Positions 34,584-44,985 of a stretch of DNA of 64,000 nt are shown here, in pieces. A program made the position numbers and the translations under genes. The stretch comes from Flammulina velutipes. Lineage: Eukaryota > Basidiomycota > Agaricomycetes > Agaricales > Physalacriaceae. The stretch covers positions 310,001-374,000 of the forward strand of contig CM022368.1 in the NCBI GenBank assembly GCA_011800155.1, given 5' to 3'. The first letter of the stretch is position 1. Each line of letters begins with the position of its first letter. Under the pieces are notes generated by a model. That model was not told the DNA's origin, searched no databases, and saw only the letters and a program-made list of their open reading frames with translations.

Positions 34584-36322
34584 ATGCGCCTCAGACTCCG
34601 AGTCATAGCTCGTCTCGTAAAGAAAATTCGCAGGCCATGGCAGCGCATACGAACCACATTTACAGACATGGACGACGACGTACTGGGTCTTATCCTGGAA
34701 TATCTCTCCTCCAGAGACTTAGGGTCTCTCAGTCGTGTTTCGCGCCGCTTTCGTCCTCTGTGCCTACAAGCAAAGTTCCGACATTATAAATGGACGTGGC
34801 ATCTGGCGGAAACTGATATTCCTTCGATACCTCTGCATGTCCGAAACTTCATTATGTGAGTAGCTGACGTGTTCTTTACAATACAGCGCTCACTGCTCCT
34901 AGACAGCTAGACATCTTCTGGTCGCGTTATCTTGAAACGGCTGTGTATTCAGTACCACCTATCCGAGCATCGAAGGACCTATTGGCAACACGTATTTCCG
35001 AAGTGCGAACCCTGACGTCTCTAAAGGCGGTCAATGTGGATGTTAGCTTGATGCTGCCTGGAGGCATTGACCTTTCCCTCATATCCACCCTCCTTTCCCT
35101 TCCAAGCTTGGAAGTGTTTGTCTGTAAGGCTACCTGGGAGATAGCCAACGACCGTTTCCCAGATACTCTTTTTGAGGTCTTTCCGACCAAGGCAGCACTT
35201 CGTCGCTGGGAATACCCATCATCTCTTACCTATCAAGCGTCATCCTTGAGCATCCCTCCAGCGCGGTCCGGACAACGTCCCTCTTTCCAGATCTCCATTG
35301 AGGTTCACAACCTTCGGATGATCTTATCCTACCAACGAGATACCCTTGAAGCTATTCGACTTCCCGCGCAGCTCGCCGGTCATGTCCTTTGCGAGCCACT
35401 TCCTGTACTCGAGGAGCTAACGGTAGAAGGTTGGTGCAGTGACGAACATGCCGGGGACAGTACTTTATTGTGGCGGCGCGCCATCCACTCAACGTCCAGC
35501 CGACTTCGCATTCTCCATCTCCGCATTGTAGAACGTCACAAATTGGGACATGGTAGTCACGACGATGTGCCCGAGATGCGAGAGAAGTTGCGGAACCTCA
35601 AGATTCTAACACTGGATAATCCCTACATTGGCGATCCCATTTTGGAGGCTCTTCCAGCCTACCTTGAAGAGCTGTGCATACTTGCATTCCCTCTTCCATA
35701 TCGTGGCGATCACTATAGGGATGGTGTCATTCCAGTGACCATTGCGACGAGCACTTCAGTCCACCAAATTCTTTCACAGACTTCATTCGGGTATCTCAAA
35801 CGATTAGCACTGGCGTATTCATGGGACGATACAGAGATTTTGCTTCTAAGCTCGCTCCCGGGCCTGTTTCCTAACCTTGATAGTTTAGAAATACACCGCT
35901 ACGACTGGCCAGAGGAGCCGTATGACATTGTGGTGAGTTTTGCCCTCTTTTCACTCATGCTTTCTAACGTTTTATAATCTGTTGTCTAGCCCCTTCTTAA
36001 AGATGTGATAGTGCGCATGCACGGTCTCAGGACACTTCGTCTTCACTTGGAGGCTACTCGCGATCAAGTCGATGATCATAGAGTTCTCCATCCCGACAGA
36101 CTGTGTGAACGATATGGTTCTGTAAGAGAGAGGGCTGTGCAGGATCTTATTTCTTGTCATCCTCGTCTCCATAGGATAGATGTACGTGCAAGAAAAATAT
36201 TGCATGGGCTCAGGGGGGATTTTTGTGTATCTGGCTGGACGTCTTCGAACATCGAGCGTGTCAACGGCAAGGCTGAGCTGATAGATACAAATTATGTACA
36301 GGATGTATATTACCCAATGTAA
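34584..36322 (+). CDS. F-box protein, tandem copy 1
   Basis: Three exons (34584-34855, 34903-35932, 35990-36322) give 544 aa. After a basic N-terminus an F-box-like motif lies around residues 27-60 (DMDDDVLGLILEYLSSRDLG, then SRVSRRFRPLCLQAKFRHYK). A leucine-rich body follows (TLTSLKAVNVDVSLMLPGGI, SRLRILHLRI, LRNLKILTLDNPYIGDPILE), with a conserved C-terminal exon (DVIVRMHGLRTLRLHLEATR). Presumed Skp1-binding adaptor of an SCF ubiquitin ligase, by family inference. Its neighbour at 37105-38846 has the same exon number and exactly the same coding length. The F-box exon and intron 1 are almost identical between the two, whereas intron 2 is not. Confidence 0.85.
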
Positions 36323-36440
36323 AATGCGGTTCATTTGAATAATTCTATCATTTTGACTTTGTTTACTAGTAATATGAACTTCGCGTTCAGCAAACAGAAA
36401 ATTAAACTGCATTTATCCCGCGCCACCGTCATGTGCGAGA
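34612..36440. repeat. Tandem duplication unit 1 (F-box gene)
   Basis: Direct repeat with 37124-38945, offset about 2.5 kb. It runs from just inside the first exon to about 100 bp past the stop codon. Similarity is uneven: highest over 34698-34930, lowest in intron 2. Confidence 0.8.
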
Positions 36441-37104
36441 TCTGGTTGGTACCAGATAGCGACTGATCATTTTAAAGGGATTCAAGTTGGATCTTTTTCG
36501 GAGACGTAAAGCCCTCCGAGAACAACCCGGCTGATAGTCCTGCTCTAGCATTTCCACTCCCATGATTTGAACCCAAAAAAGTCACTTTGACCTCAAGCCG
36601 GGTATTCCAAAGCAGTAGGACGTCTGCGCACTCCCGCACTACTCCCACGACCATTCATCGCTGGACAGTGCCACTAGCTAGCATCACCAGGCCTTCGTTT
36701 CGCCAATAACAAACATGTGACGTTAGACATACCAGATGGGACAACTACTCAGTCTACTGTCATAGACCACGGTAGGTCGAACATTCTGCAAGTATACACC
36801 AGGAGCTCACGCCCAAGTAGCTTCTACATTCAGCGATTTTCCGGAAGTTGTGTACACCTTCTTCACAAAACACGTTTCATTATCTGGCGGCACAATACGT
36901 CGCTCCGATCGGCCCATCACCATCGTGGAATTGAACTTTCGTGATGCTTTGGCTCCATGTGGCTCTACTCTTGTCTGCAATATGGATGAATTCTTCACTT
37001 TTCTCGGGCTACGAAGTACGAGTCCTAGATACGTTGCGACGCGTGACGATAATGTCTTCAATTTGATCAGGTGATCGCAAGTCATCTCTGTGTCACGACT
37101 CACA
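36323..37104. other. Spacer between the tandem F-box genes
   Basis: Begins with a 3' flank shared with the second copy (CCGCGCCACCGTCATGTG at 36418-36435 and 38921-38938), which ends the repeat unit. The rest, about 36440-37100, is unique with no supported gene. Confidence 0.55.
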
Positions 37105-38846
37105 ATGCACATGAACCTGTTCATTCGTCTCCTCAAAGCATTGCGCAGGCCATGGCATCGCATACGGACTACAATCACAAACATAGACGACGATGTACTA
37201 GGACTTATCCTGGAATATCTCTCCTCCAGAGACTTAGGGTCTCTCAGTCGTGTTTCGCGCCGCCTTCGTCCTCTGTGCCTACAAGCAAAGTTCCGACATT
37301 ATAAATGGACGTGGCATCTGGCGGAAACTGAGATTCCTTCGATACCTCTGCATGTCCGAAACTTCATTATGTGAGTAGCTGACGTGTTCTTTACAATACA
37401 ACGCTCACTGCTCCTAGACAGCTAGACATCTTCTGGTCGCGTTATCTTTTCACGGCTGTGTACTCAGTACCACCCATCCGGGTCTCGAAAGACGAATTGG
37501 CAACACGGATTTCCGAAGTGCGAACATTGACGTCTCTAAAGGCGGTCAATGTGGACGTCAGTTCAAGGCTGCCTGGAGGCGTTGACCTTTCCCTGTTATG
37601 TACCCTTCTTTCACTTCCAACGTTGGAAGTGTTTGTTTGTGGGGCTACCTGGGAGTTGGCCAGCGACCGTTTCCCAGACACTCTTTTTGAGGTCTTTCCC
37701 ACCAAGGCAGCGCTTCGTCGTTGGGAGTACCCTTCCTCTCTCACCTATCGAACGGCATCCGTGAGCATTCCTCCAGCGCGGTCCGGACAACGTTCTTCTT
37801 TCCAGATCTCCATTGAGGTTCACAACCTTCGGATGATCTTATCCTACCAACGAGATACTCTTGAGGCTGTCCGACTTCCCGCACAGCTCGCTGGTCATGT
37901 TCTTTCCGAGCCGCTTCCTGCACTCGAGGAACTCACAGTAGAAGGCTGGTGCAGTGACGAACATGCCGGAGACAGTACTTTATTGTGGCGGCACGCCATT
38001 GATCCAACGTCGAGCCGACTTCGCATTCTCCATCTCCGCATTGTCCGACGTCAAGAATTGGGACATGGTAGTCCAAGTCATGACGACGCGAGGGAGATGC
38101 GAGAGAAGTTGCGGAACCTCAAGATCCTCACACTGGATAATCCCTACATTGGCGACCCCATTTTGGAAGCTCTTCCCGTCGACCTCGAAGAGCTGTGCAT
38201 ACTTTCATTCCCTCTTCCCTATCGTGGCAATCATTATAGGGATGGTGTCATTCCAGTGGACGTTGCAACGTGCACTACGGTCCACCAGATTCTTTCACAG
38301 ACATCATTGGGGTATCTCAAACGATTGGCTCTGGCGTATTCATGGGACGAGACAGAGCTTTTGTTTCTAAGCTCACTCCCAGACCTCTTTCCTAACCTTA
38401 ATTGTCTAGAAATTCACCGCTACGACTGGCCTGGAGAGCCTTACGACGTTGTGGTAAGTTCGCTCTCTTTTTCGCCGTTATTTTTTCTCAACATTCTATA
38501 ATTTTGCGTCTAGCCCATTTTACAAGATGTGATAGTGCGCATGCACGGCCTCAGGACACTTCGTATTCATTTTGAGGCTACTCACGATCAAGTCGATGAA
38601 CATGTGGTTCTCCATCCCCATAGATTGTGTGAACGATATGAGTCTGTAAGAGAGAGGGCTGTGCAGGATCTTATTTCCTGTCATCCTCGTCTCGATAGGA
38701 TTGATGTCCGTGTACGAGAAATAGTTCATGGACTCAGGGGGGATTCTTGTGTATCTGGCTGGACGTCTTCGAAGATCAAGCGCGTCAACGGCAAGGCTGA
38801 ATTGATAGATACAGATTATGTACAAGATATATATTACCCAATGTAA
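37105..38846 (+). CDS. F-box protein, tandem copy 2
   Basis: Three exons (37105-37370, 37418-38453, 38514-38846) give 544 aa, the same as copy 1. The start at 37105 (MHMNLFIRLLKALRRPWHRI) is the first in-frame ATG after an upstream stop; the frame itself is open from 37090. The F-box (NIDDDVLGLILEYLSSRDLG) and leucine-rich body match copy 1 with scattered substitutions. Exon 2 carries two extra codons (GSPSHDDAREM versus GSHDDVPEM), offset by a shorter N-terminus. Both copies are open and both have clean splice sites, so both are probably functional. The likely role is substrate recognition for SCF ubiquitin ligase, inferred from the F-box. Confidence 0.85.
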
Positions 38847-38945
38847 AATGCCGTTTACTTGAATAATCCTACTTTGTTCTAATGCTAACCTCACGTTCTG
38901 CGACTGAAACTGCAATTATCCCGCGCCACCGTCATGTGGCTAGAT
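37124..38945. repeat. Tandem duplication unit 2 (F-box gene)
   Basis: Second unit of the direct repeat starting at 34612. See the first unit for the comparison; the two are in the same orientation and separated by a roughly 0.7-kb unique spacer. Confidence 0.8.
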
Positions 38946-39122
38946 GCATCGGAAAATCCGGCCGATCGATCAAATTGTTTACGTTGAGTCATTGAAGAGG
39001 TTAGTTCTGCACTAGCATCACTGTTGGCCTTCGTTTCTTGGCTTTCGACATTCGCCGGTCCAATCCTTCAAAAGCTTCGTCGCCGTTGAGTACGACAAGC
39101 AGCTCATTCCTTCCCGACGACC

Positions 39123-41327
39123 ATGTCTCTCCCAACGAGAATGCGTGCGAAAGCCGCCGTGCCAAAATCTGTTCGGTGTCGGTCGACCACTGCGGGTGGT
39201 GCATCTATGCTTGAGGCCAAGTCAAGAGTACGCGAGCATGCACGCAACATCAGTCGGTCATCCATTGTCTCTGCACAAGCAGCACCGGCTATGTAAATTT
39301 CTTTTTTTTCTCCCCGGAAACTCATATTCATGACTCATTTAGACGTCCTACGCCTGCTCCTGGCTTCCAGCAGATCCCCACCAAAAACAATGTGAACCTT
39401 CCCATGAATGGCCCAGGACCAGAGCCAGCAGCCCCTTTGGACCATACATTCGTCGGACTCTCTGGAGGAGAAATCTTCCACGAGATGATGCTTCGCCATA
39501 ATGTCACTCAGATATTTGGCTACCCAGGCGGCGCCATCCTTCCCGTCTTCGATGCAATCCACGATTCAAAACACTTCCACTTTGTCCTTCCCCGACATGA
39601 GCAGGGAGCTGGCCATATGGCTGAGGGCTATGCTCGCGTATCGGGAAAGCCTGGCGTCGTTCTCGTCACGTCAGGTCCAGGAGCCACCAATGTCATAACC
39701 GCAATGCAGGACGCTCTTAGCGACGGCGTGCCCTTGGTCGTGTTCACTGGCCAGGTGGCTACTTCGGCCATTGGGTCCGATGCCTTCCAGGAAGCTGATG
39801 TCATTGGCATATCACGAAGCTGCACGAAATGGAACGTTATGGTCAAGGATATCTCTGAGCTACCTCGGAGAATAAACGAGGCGTTCAAGATCGCCACGTC
39901 TGGTCGCCCCGGTCCAGTCCTCGTCGATCTGCCCAAGGATGTCACTGCGGGAATCCTCAAGACACCTCTGCCATTCAAAGCTACGACGCCTGGAATCAAT
40001 CTCGGCCTGCCTCAGAACCCCCTACAGCTCCTTGAACCACCAGTGGAGCTCGGTTTGGTTCGTCAGGCAGCAGCCATGATAAACCAAGCAAAGCGGCCTA
40101 TCATATACGCTGGCCATGGTGTCCTCTCCTCGCCCCTCGGCCCAAAGCTCCTCCGCGAACTCTCAAAACGTGGTAACATCCCCGTCACGACTACCCTACA
40201 TGGCCTCGGCTCGTTCGACGAGATGAACGACCTATCGCTGCACATGCTCGGCATGCACGGAAGCGCGTACGCCAACATCGCGATGCAGCAAGCCGATGTC
40301 ATCATCGCCCTCGGTGGTCGATTCGACGATCGCGTAACTGGCAAGGTCGACACCTTCGCACCTGCAGCCCGTGCCGCCGCCGCACAAGGACGCGGTGGTA
40401 TCATCCACTTCGAGATTCAGCCCAAGAATATCAACAAGGTCATCGAGGCCTCCATTCCTATCCTCGGCGACGTCGTAGCGAACATGAAGACGCTCGTACC
40501 GCTCATCGAAAGCACACCTCGTCCGGAATGGCTGGCGGATATCAAGAAGTGGAAGGCAAAATACCCGTTCACGTACGTGAAGAGCAAGAAAGGCGAGCAG
40601 ATGAAGCCTCAAGAGGTCATCGAGGAGCTGGAGAAGCAGACTGCTCACTGTAAAGAGGATGTTATCATCGCTACTGGTGTCGGTCAACATCAGATGTGGG
40701 CAGCTCAATTCTTCCGATGGACTGTTCCTCGGACAATGATCACGTCTGGTGGTCTTGGTGTAAGTCTACACCTTCCTTCGCACGGGCTCATCATTAAACC
40801 TCTTCTTTAGACGATGGGCTTCGGTTTACCAGCTGCTATCGGTGCCAAGGTTGCTGCGCCCACGAAAACCGTCGTGGACATCGACGGTGACGCATCATTC
40901 AGCATGACCGCCATGGAACTCGCTACCGCGTCACAGTATAACATCGGCGTCAAAGTTCTCATCCTGAACAACGAATTCCAGGGAATGGTTTTACAATGGC
41001 AGGATCTGTTCTACGAGAAACGATACTCGCACACGCGCATGACGAACCCAGATTTCATCAAGCTTGCACAGGCGATGGGTGTTCACGCGATACGGTGTAC
41101 GTCTGCGGAGGACCTGCCAGCGAAGATGAAGGAGTTCTTGGACTACGATGGGTCAAGACCTGTGTTGTTGGAATGTACGGTGGAGAAAAATGAACACGTT
41201 TTCCCTATGGTATGCCCATATTTCTTCATTGAGGCCAAGACACTTATTTCTTCTATAGGTACCCGCAGGGAAGGCTCTTCATGAACAGTTCCTACATCCC
41301 ATCCTACGGGAGAAAACAAAAGCATGA
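39123..41327 (+). CDS. ILV2: Acetolactate synthase, catalytic subunit
   Basis: Four exons (39123-39292, 39343-40759, 40811-41209, 41259-41327) give 684 aa. It makes 2-acetolactate or 2-aceto-2-hydroxybutyrate from pyruvate, the first common step of valine, leucine and isoleucine synthesis, using thiamine diphosphate, FAD and Mg2+. The Arg/Ser/Ala-rich, acid-poor N-terminus (MSLPTRMRAKAAVPKSVRCR) fits mitochondrial import. Catalytic features: the ThDP-activating Glu in LPRHEQGAGHMAEGYAR, and the ThDP/Mg motif DGDASFSM spaced correctly from LILNN in exon 3. At the position equivalent to yeast Pro192 (GQVPTSAIG) this protein has Ala196 (GQVATSAIGSDAFQEAD), a site tied to sulfonylurea sensitivity in other organisms. 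The last exon (VPAGKALHEQFLHPILREKT) is short. Intact. Confidence 0.95.
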
Positions 41328-41525
41328 TTGTGAATCATTATCATGCCCCATTTACTTACCATCTACTTACTTACCACTGACGCCGTTTATCGACGGAACA
41401 TCACCTATTACTTATATCTTGGATTTCGGAAATTCACGCAATGCTAAGAAACAACTTGTCTTCGAACACAAGTGAAGCTGTACTCTACCATAAAATAAAG
41501 ATAATCCAAGGTATTCTCATCGTCG

Positions 41526-43247
41526 TCAAAACTACCAACCCGTCAGTCATGGGTTTTCAAGAATGAAGTCGGGGACTCACTCTGATCTGGTATGATCCAC
41601 TCGCCTTGGTCAGATACCGCACCCACTTGATACTGTTGTAGTTGCTCTTCTCGAACACCTTCAAGAACCGCACGATAAGCCCGGACGAGGTGAACATCAA
41701 CACCTGGAAGTCCACATCAATGGGAGGCCGCGCCCATACTTGTCGTGTCATCGTGCTCGTCAACTCCGCAACAGCGCTGAATGTGCATTCCTGTCCGCCT
41801 TGCAGACGAGGTATCCTACCGCATGCAGTTAGTACTATCGCTGATGATAACTTTAAGACGACCTCTTACTTCCAAATAACTACGTTCTCCGCGGGAACAT
41901 ATTTTGCTTTTCCAGTTGCCGCCTGACAATCCACGTTCGTCGTATTCAACGGAGTCGGTATTCGCAGAACTATGTTCGTCGCCGATAGCTTGTTGTTGAA
42001 ATTGGTCTTGACCGTCACGTCGTAAGAGACCTTTGTCGTTCCTATTTCCGTCACCGTAGGAATGACCCGTAATGGTAATTTCACGTTCGACGTTGCGCGA
42101 TACCTGAGCATTTCCGTCAGTCTAATATCAAGATGAATGACCTCAGCACACCTCATCAACTCAAACTCCCCGTCTGGCGGGACGAAACTAATGCTTCTGT
42201 CCGCATCGAAATCAGTCAGTCGCACACATTGATGGAACCGGCAGTCGTCCAATTCAACAGCATCACTAATGCCCTTCTCGCTTTTGTCAATGACAAGCTT
42301 GTCGTTTAATCCAAATTTGCATTCGGGCGTTCCAGACAGGTAAGCGCGCATCTGAATATGGCCATCGACGTCTGCGCGGAGAGTGGTGCCTAATCCATCG
42401 GATAAGCACTGGCAGATGCCAGAAATAAATAAAACGCGCGTACCTTTGGCTGACATGCTTAGATTCACAACCTCCACTACATCGACGAACGCTTCGTTCT
42501 TCTTGTATTTGACGTCTCCCCGACGCCAGCTAGTAGCTCCAGTAGCTTGTGCAGTGATCTTTGAAGACTCCTCCTACGACCAGCATGCGTAAGATGTTGG
42601 GATGACGGCGAAGAAACATACTGCAGCGATGGCGGATGATACGATGCTCTCTGTCGTGATGTACGTCTTGAGGGTGTCGATTTCACTGTTCTGCGGGTAT
42701 CCAAAGTCGTTGATCTCTAGATATGGAATCAAAAAGCGTCGTAAACGGATGGAGGTGGCTTACCATCTATAAGCTCGTAGATGAGGACAAAGTTATTCTT
42801 TATCGACTCTTCGTCAATCTTGCCGAAATACGATTTACAAATGTTGATAAATCGGTAGCAGAATTCGAAAACCAAGGCAGCGTTCACATTGGTTCTAGGA
42901 AATTGGGTTTAGCGTCTAAGGTTGGGGGAGAAGAAGGACACGTACTTTGTGACCGCGACGACATAGAGGTTATTTATCCTGACATGGAAGAAGCTGGTTG
43001 AACCGAGGGTGATGATTGGAGACCGAACTTCGCTGTTCGACACGACCTGAATCCGAAAGACGTCCGCTATTGACCGCCTATATCTCGGTGAACTGGAAGT
43101 CGAGGAGCCAGTATGGCGACCCACTTGAAATCCGTGCGGTACAGTCGCGAAATGAGGACCTCTCCTTTTTGATTGAATATGAAAAAGGCCTAAGAGTCGT
43201 GTGAGAGAATGATTCTTGCACTAATTGGTTGAACGCACGGAGATCAT
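41526..43247 (-). CDS. APM4: AP-2 adaptor complex subunit mu
   Basis: Ten exons (minus: 43247-43239, 43189-43125, 43077-42946, 42894-42764, 42716-42622, 42573-42444, 42389-42152, 42103-41870, 41815-41581, 41531-41526) give 424 aa. The first exon encodes only MIS and the last only Phe plus the stop; both are supported by GT/AG ends and by the invariant protein ends ([20 protein letters not shown] and SGSYQIRF). The longin-like N-terminal domain (to about 140) is followed by a mu-homology domain (from about 165: [20 protein letters not shown], then [20 protein letters not shown]). AP-2 mu binds Yxx-phi cargo signals and PIP2 at the plasma membrane in clathrin endocytosis. AP-2 rather than AP-1 is favoured by [16 protein letters not shown] and [20 protein letters not shown]. 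Confidence 0.92.
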
Positions 43248-43887
43248 GACAGTTGGTGGTTAAGCCAATTCTAATTATTTATTTAATTTCCATCATTCAC
43301 GGTCTCCTGATCTTAACTGAGCTTTCCTTGTTCCTTGTCCTGCAACATCTATGTACTCAGGCATCCCGTACAAGACCATACGCCTACCTTCTCATCGGCC
43401 AAGAGAGTATTGCTTTTGTTGATTTCCATCTATAGTTTCGGCTCAAGAGGCTTGCTCGTCAACTTTAAGCAGTCCGCTTCAGACCGGCAGGACTCAAACA
43501 AGCTTGCGGATAACTCAGCTGGTATGTGGATAGCTAATGACCAGTGCTGACTGATAGTCCGCAGCAGTTGCTTACTTATAGTGGTCGATCTTCGCATGTT
43601 ACGCGCACTGCCACACACCGAGTCGGTCCCATTCTTAGTCTTTGCCTGCAGCCTTATTCACCCCTTTGTCTTTCCCCGTACCCGGTGACTTTCTACACTC
43701 TGTACTGTCGCCGACTCTGTACCAAGGATCTATTCACTCAGCCTTCCACATCAACTATGTCATCCATTTTTTTGAAGGAACTTTGACCGCCTGTTCAAGA
43801 ATCATTCAGGTACTTAACCCGACATATTCCTAGGACAACCAAGGCCCAACAAACCTATGTTAACATCTCTCCAATCGCTCGCTCGAT
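43248..43887. other. Intergenic, divergent promoter region
   Basis: No gene supported. It separates the divergently transcribed AP-2 mu gene and the plus-strand unknown gene at 43888, so it likely contains both promoters. Confidence 0.5.
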
Positions 43888-44451
43888 ATGCCCCTCACAG
43901 AGTTCATCACTCTCACATACTCTTCCGCTTCCCCCCTCGCAGAGTTCTATCGCCACTGGTCCGTCTCACAGTCTGGCCAGTCTGCGTATCCAGTCACATT
44001 CTACACTGGTACCAGCTCGAGCGCAACCGATCCCTCCTCATCGTCTGTCGTCCACGTCCTTTCGGGCTGGCACGGGCCAGAAGAATACTCTAGATGGTGG
44101 CGCAGCGATACAAGACGCGCGATTATGTACGACATGCCTTCCACCATCGTTATATCTCGCCAGATTCTTCTCAATATGGACTTTGACACCATCCCGCGCA
44201 TCTGTCGCGGGTTAATGTGTGTTGACATTACAAATGTTCATTTGGGCAATGAGCAGGACGACGACGAGGATTGTGGTCCATGGCAATTTCAGAACATGAA
44301 GCGTTCGATGGGTGTAACATGGACAGGGTGCGGCGAAGACATGTCATCGCCAACTATTTTCTATCGCTTCACGCTCTACGAAGGACACATCACCGAGGAA
44401 TCCGTCCCAGACGTAGCAATCACCATGAGACGTGTCACTATACCAACCTGA
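43888..44451 (+). CDS. Uncharacterised single-exon protein
   Basis: Not recognised. Single open frame of 187 aa from MPLTEFITLTYSSASPLAEF. It is Ser/Tyr/Thr-rich at the N-terminus, then has a possible fold core (VVHVLSGWHGPEEYSRWWRS, STIVISRQILLNMDFDTIPR), an acidic patch (NEQDDDEDCGPW) and a beta-rich end (TIFYRFTLYEGHITEE). No signal peptide or membrane segment. Codon use and length support a real gene, but no intron is available to test the frame. Confidence 0.55.
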   Translation: MPLTEFITLTYSSASPLAEFYRHWSVSQSGQSAYPVTFYTGTSSSATDPSSSSVVHVLSGWHGPEEYSRWWRSDTRRAIMYDMPSTIVISRQILLNMDFDTIPRICRGLMCVDITNVHLGNEQDDDEDCGPWQFQNMKRSMGVTWTGCGEDMSSPTIFYRFTLYEGHITEESVPDVAITMRRVTIPT

Positions 44452-44985
44452 GTTATCCCACTGTATTGATGATACCCTTTGTGTTTCATTTTAGCATACG
44501 CTTCTCCTTCATTGGAACGCCACAATTCTCATGCATGGTTTCGGTGTGTGGTTTTTCCAAGGTTTCCCGTACACACCGCGCATAGCCGGCAGTGGGATAT
44601 AGTAATTCGCGACGGTAAGATTTCTTCGTAAAGACTTGCTGAAATGCACACCAGCTTCATAATCAGAGCCTATCATTAGTGGGAACCTCGGACCTCCTGA
44701 GGCCAGTACTAGTCGCCTATTCTAGGTTGACTGTCTCACAATCAATCAACCAGTCAAAAAATTCCTCAGTGTGGCGCAGAAAATACCAGTAGCATTTTCA
44801 AAGAGCTTGAATTCATAGGAAAAGACGTTTTTAATTCAAATCAGCTACAGAAACGGGCGCACTTGGTGGCGCGTTGATGGGGCGCGGATCTGATTACATA
44901 ATCAAACCAATGCCGCCCCGAAATAGCAAGTGCATACTCGACGCGTCTCTCTTTACGACTACCACGACGAACTTGGCCAACATTT
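44452..44985. other. Intergenic, upstream of the SAPS gene
   Basis: No gene supported. Open frames that run into exon 2 of the SAPS gene from 44930 lack an ATG and are shadows of intron 1. Confidence 0.5.

Noticed and set aside
40063..40708. Long antisense open frames across the acetolactate synthase exon 2
   Set aside because: They are shadows of a GC-rich conserved coding exon and have no motif or ATG context of their own.
43620..43860. Repeat of the 43.9-kb gene start
   Set aside because: Only a few short words (TTTCTACACT) are shared; not enough for a duplication.
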